NCBI GenBank assembly: GCA_003491925.1
Contig: DNAU01000059.1
Span: forward strand, 1-6,255
Reading direction: 5' to 3'
DNA: 6,255 bases
Origin: Chloroflexota bacterium
GTDB taxonomy: Bacteria > Chloroflexota > Dormibacteria > Aeolococcales > Aeolococcaceae
Shown here: one piece after another, positions 5,462 through 6,255 of the stretch
Layout: each line of letters begins with the position of its first letter
Position numbering within the stretch: position 1 is the first letter of the stretch
Translations under genes and position numbers: made by a program
The notes under the pieces: generated by a model
Databases searched by the model: none
What the model saw: only the letters and a program-made list of their open reading frames with translations
Told to the model about the DNA's origin: nothing

Positions 5462-5991
5462 GGGGTCGTCTCCTCCGCCGGCGTCCGCCGGCCACCGGGC
5501 ACACGCACCCGACCTGGCTTCTCGCCGTCCGCCCACCGCGGTCGCCGCGACCGGCGCCTCTCCCGCTCGCCGGCCTCGTGCTTGTCGAACTCCAGCCTCT
5601 CGAGGAGCCGGGTGAAGCTCACCACCTCGGCCGCGTCCCATCCGGCCACGAAGGATTCGAAACGGGTCACCCCCACCTCCTGAAGGCGCCTCACCTCCTC
5701 ACGCCCGATCGGGGTCAGGGAGACCAGGCACGAACGGCGATCGGCGGGATCCTGGGCCACCGCCACCAACCCCTCCTCCTCCAGCGACTGCACGTGGCGG
5801 GTGACCAGCGAGGGGCTGACCTGAAGGGTCTCGGCGAGATCGGAGGGGTGCGCGCCTTCCCGGCCGAGGAGGGCCTGGAGGACCGACAGCCTGGCCGCGC
5901 CGGGGCTCTGGCGCCGGGCCCGGTCCAGCCCGGCATTGAGGGTGAAGAGGGCGACGACCATGCGCTCGACGTCGGCCCGGGTCGGTCTCAT
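5458..5991 (-). CDS. MarR-family transcriptional regulator
   Basis: This 177-residue winged-helix regulator starts MRPTRADVERMVVALF. MarR proteins are homodimers that bind inverted repeats and commonly repress their own operon until a small ligand or oxidant releases them. The DNA-binding domain spans about residues 33-95: LSVLQALLGREGAHPSDLAETLQ, recognition helix VSPSLVTRHVQSLEEEGLV (58-76) and wing DPADRRSCLVSLT (81-93) with the conserved Asp-Arg-Arg. Cys88, in the wing, is the only cysteine. Helices at either end (5-25, 96-137) would form the dimer interface. A basic, Arg-rich tail of about 40 residues (139-177) goes beyond the usual MarR length and looks disordered. The ATG at 5991 is preferred: the longer frame to 6054 would start upstream of the predicted -10 box. 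No clear Shine-Dalgarno precedes it. It is the first gene of the marR-methyltransferase-DUF998-DinB cluster, and its stop overlaps the next start by GTGA. Confidence 0.9.
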   Translation of the reverse strand: MRPTRADVERMVVALFTLNAGLDRARRQSPGAARLSVLQALLGREGAHPSDLAETLQVSPSLVTRHVQSLEEEGLVAVAQDPADRRSCLVSLTPIGREEVRRLQEVGVTRFESFVAGWDAAEVVSFTRLLERLEFDKHEAGERERRRSRRPRWADGEKPGRVRVPGGRRTPAEETTP

Positions 5992-6005
5992 GCCCGGATG
6001 GTAGC

Positions 6006-6030
6006 ATAATTGCTTTACAGAACCAATTAT
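6006..6030. promoter_or_regulatory. Predicted MarR operator: perfect inverted repeat
   Basis: ATAATTG (6006-6012) and CAATTAT (6024-6030) are perfect reverse complements separated by 11 bases, with further symmetric TT and AA inside the spacer (6014-6015, 6021-6022). It is the most AT-rich patch in the window, lies 15 bases upstream of the marR start and overlaps the -10 box. Site length and position fit a MarR dimer that blocks RNA polymerase on its own promoter. Confidence 0.7.
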
Positions 6031-6031
6031 A
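6026..6031 (-). promoter_or_regulatory. Predicted -10 box of the marR operon
   Basis: The minus strand reads TATAAT, a perfect consensus -10, 34 bases before the marR ATG. Transcription would begin near 6017-6020, giving a leader of about 27-30 bases. No good -35 is visible at 16-18 bases upstream (the 17-base position reads ATGAGG), so the promoter may be weak or activator-assisted. Confidence 0.55.
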
Positions 6032-6054
6032 TCGCCAGGAAGCGGGAACCTCAT

Positions 6055-6255
6055 CCACTCCCCGGCTCCTCGAGGTCAGAGCCGCGCGTCACCCGCTCAC
6101 GCCGCGGAAGTCGCACCCCTGCCCGCCCGCCGTAGTGGCGGATGGACGAGACTGGAGAGTTTGGTGGTTTCGTGGGTCGAGTTGCTCACCTCGCCGTCGA
6201 GGCGACGGCCCCCGGTCGCGGCAGCCGGCGACCGCCACCCCTCCGAGCCCATGGC
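6055..6255. other. Right-edge region without a recognised gene; paired hairpins
   Basis: I recognise no gene here. Two perfect short stem-loops stand side by side: GCCGTCG/CGACGGC (6193-6199 and 6203-6209, 3-base loop) and CGGTCGC/GCGACCG (6213-6219 and 6228-6234, 8-base loop). A weaker CCGCC/GGCGG pair lies near 6127-6140. No T-tract follows. They may be part of a terminator or of a coding sequence. A minus-strand frame from the ATG at 6252 encodes 52 residues ending just after STHETTKLSSLVHPPLRRAG, also unrecognised. Confidence 0.4.
6142..6255 (+). CDS. Possible start of an unrecognised protein leaving the right edge
   Basis: From the ATG at 6142 the plus frame stays open for 38 codons to the edge (MDETGEFGGFVGRVAHLAVE, then an Arg/Pro-rich stretch). 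It would diverge from the marR operon. There is no clear ribosome-binding site, the second half looks like random GC-rich translation, and the opposite strand is also open, so this is only a candidate. Confidence 0.15.
   Translation, partial: MDETGEFGGFVGRVAHLAVEATAPGRGSRRPPPLRAHG

Noticed and set aside
5992..6054. Longer marR start at 6054 (MRFPLPGDIIGSV...)
   Set aside because: It would begin upstream of the TATAAT box and run through the operator; the MarR fold begins naturally at 5991.
1..6255. CRISPR array, tRNA, rRNA, insertion sequence or phage genes
   Set aside because: I saw no regularly spaced repeats, cloverleaf with CCA/T-loop consensus, transposase motifs or terminal inverted repeats on either strand.

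Overview
The window is very GC-rich, with strong third-position G/C bias, short gaps, stop/start overlaps and a GTG start. This suggests an actinobacterium-like genome. Other high-GC lineages such as Chloroflexota or Dormibacterota cannot be excluded from sequence alone. I found no rRNA, tRNA, CRISPR array, insertion sequence or phage gene. The window is chromosomal-looking metabolic and regulatory DNA with two decayed or mis-sequenced genes.

Left part (1-1132, minus strand). The first 134 residues of a glutamate dehydrogenase run off the left edge. Behind it is a 330-base gene-free stretch holding a structured leader (strong hairpins at 492-517 and 524-553) and a terminator-like hairpin (656-680). 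Next comes a small YciI-family protein (734-1132).

Middle part (1220-3583, plus strand). A MocR-type regulator (GntR-like winged helix fused to an aminotransferase fold) diverges from the yciI-like gene. It has lost the start of its DNA-binding domain and carries a one-base insertion at 2122. Its last codons overlap (ATGA) the start of an intact class I/II PLP-dependent aminotransferase that shares the general pattern of capreomycidine synthase. That gene meets the next operon tail to tail, with a 24-base overlap built on a dyad that contains both stop codons.

Right part (6054-3560, minus strand). A four-gene cluster is read from right to left: MarR regulator, isoprenylcysteine-methyltransferase-like membrane protein (frameshifted), DUF998 six-helix membrane protein, and DinB-family (DUF664) protein. 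MarR and the methyltransferase overlap by GTGA, and DUF998 and DinB are 5 bases apart, so they look co-transcribed. Upstream of marR a perfect AT-rich inverted repeat (ATAATTG-N11-CAATTAT) overlaps a TATAAT -10 box, which looks like an autoregulatory MarR operator. The last 200 bases hold hairpins and at most an unrecognised start of an ORF leaving the window.

The points most worth following are the MarR operator and its membrane-protein operon, the doubly damaged MocR gene beside an intact aminotransferase, and the structured leader in front of glutamate dehydrogenase. I see no clear evidence of a wholly new type of system.
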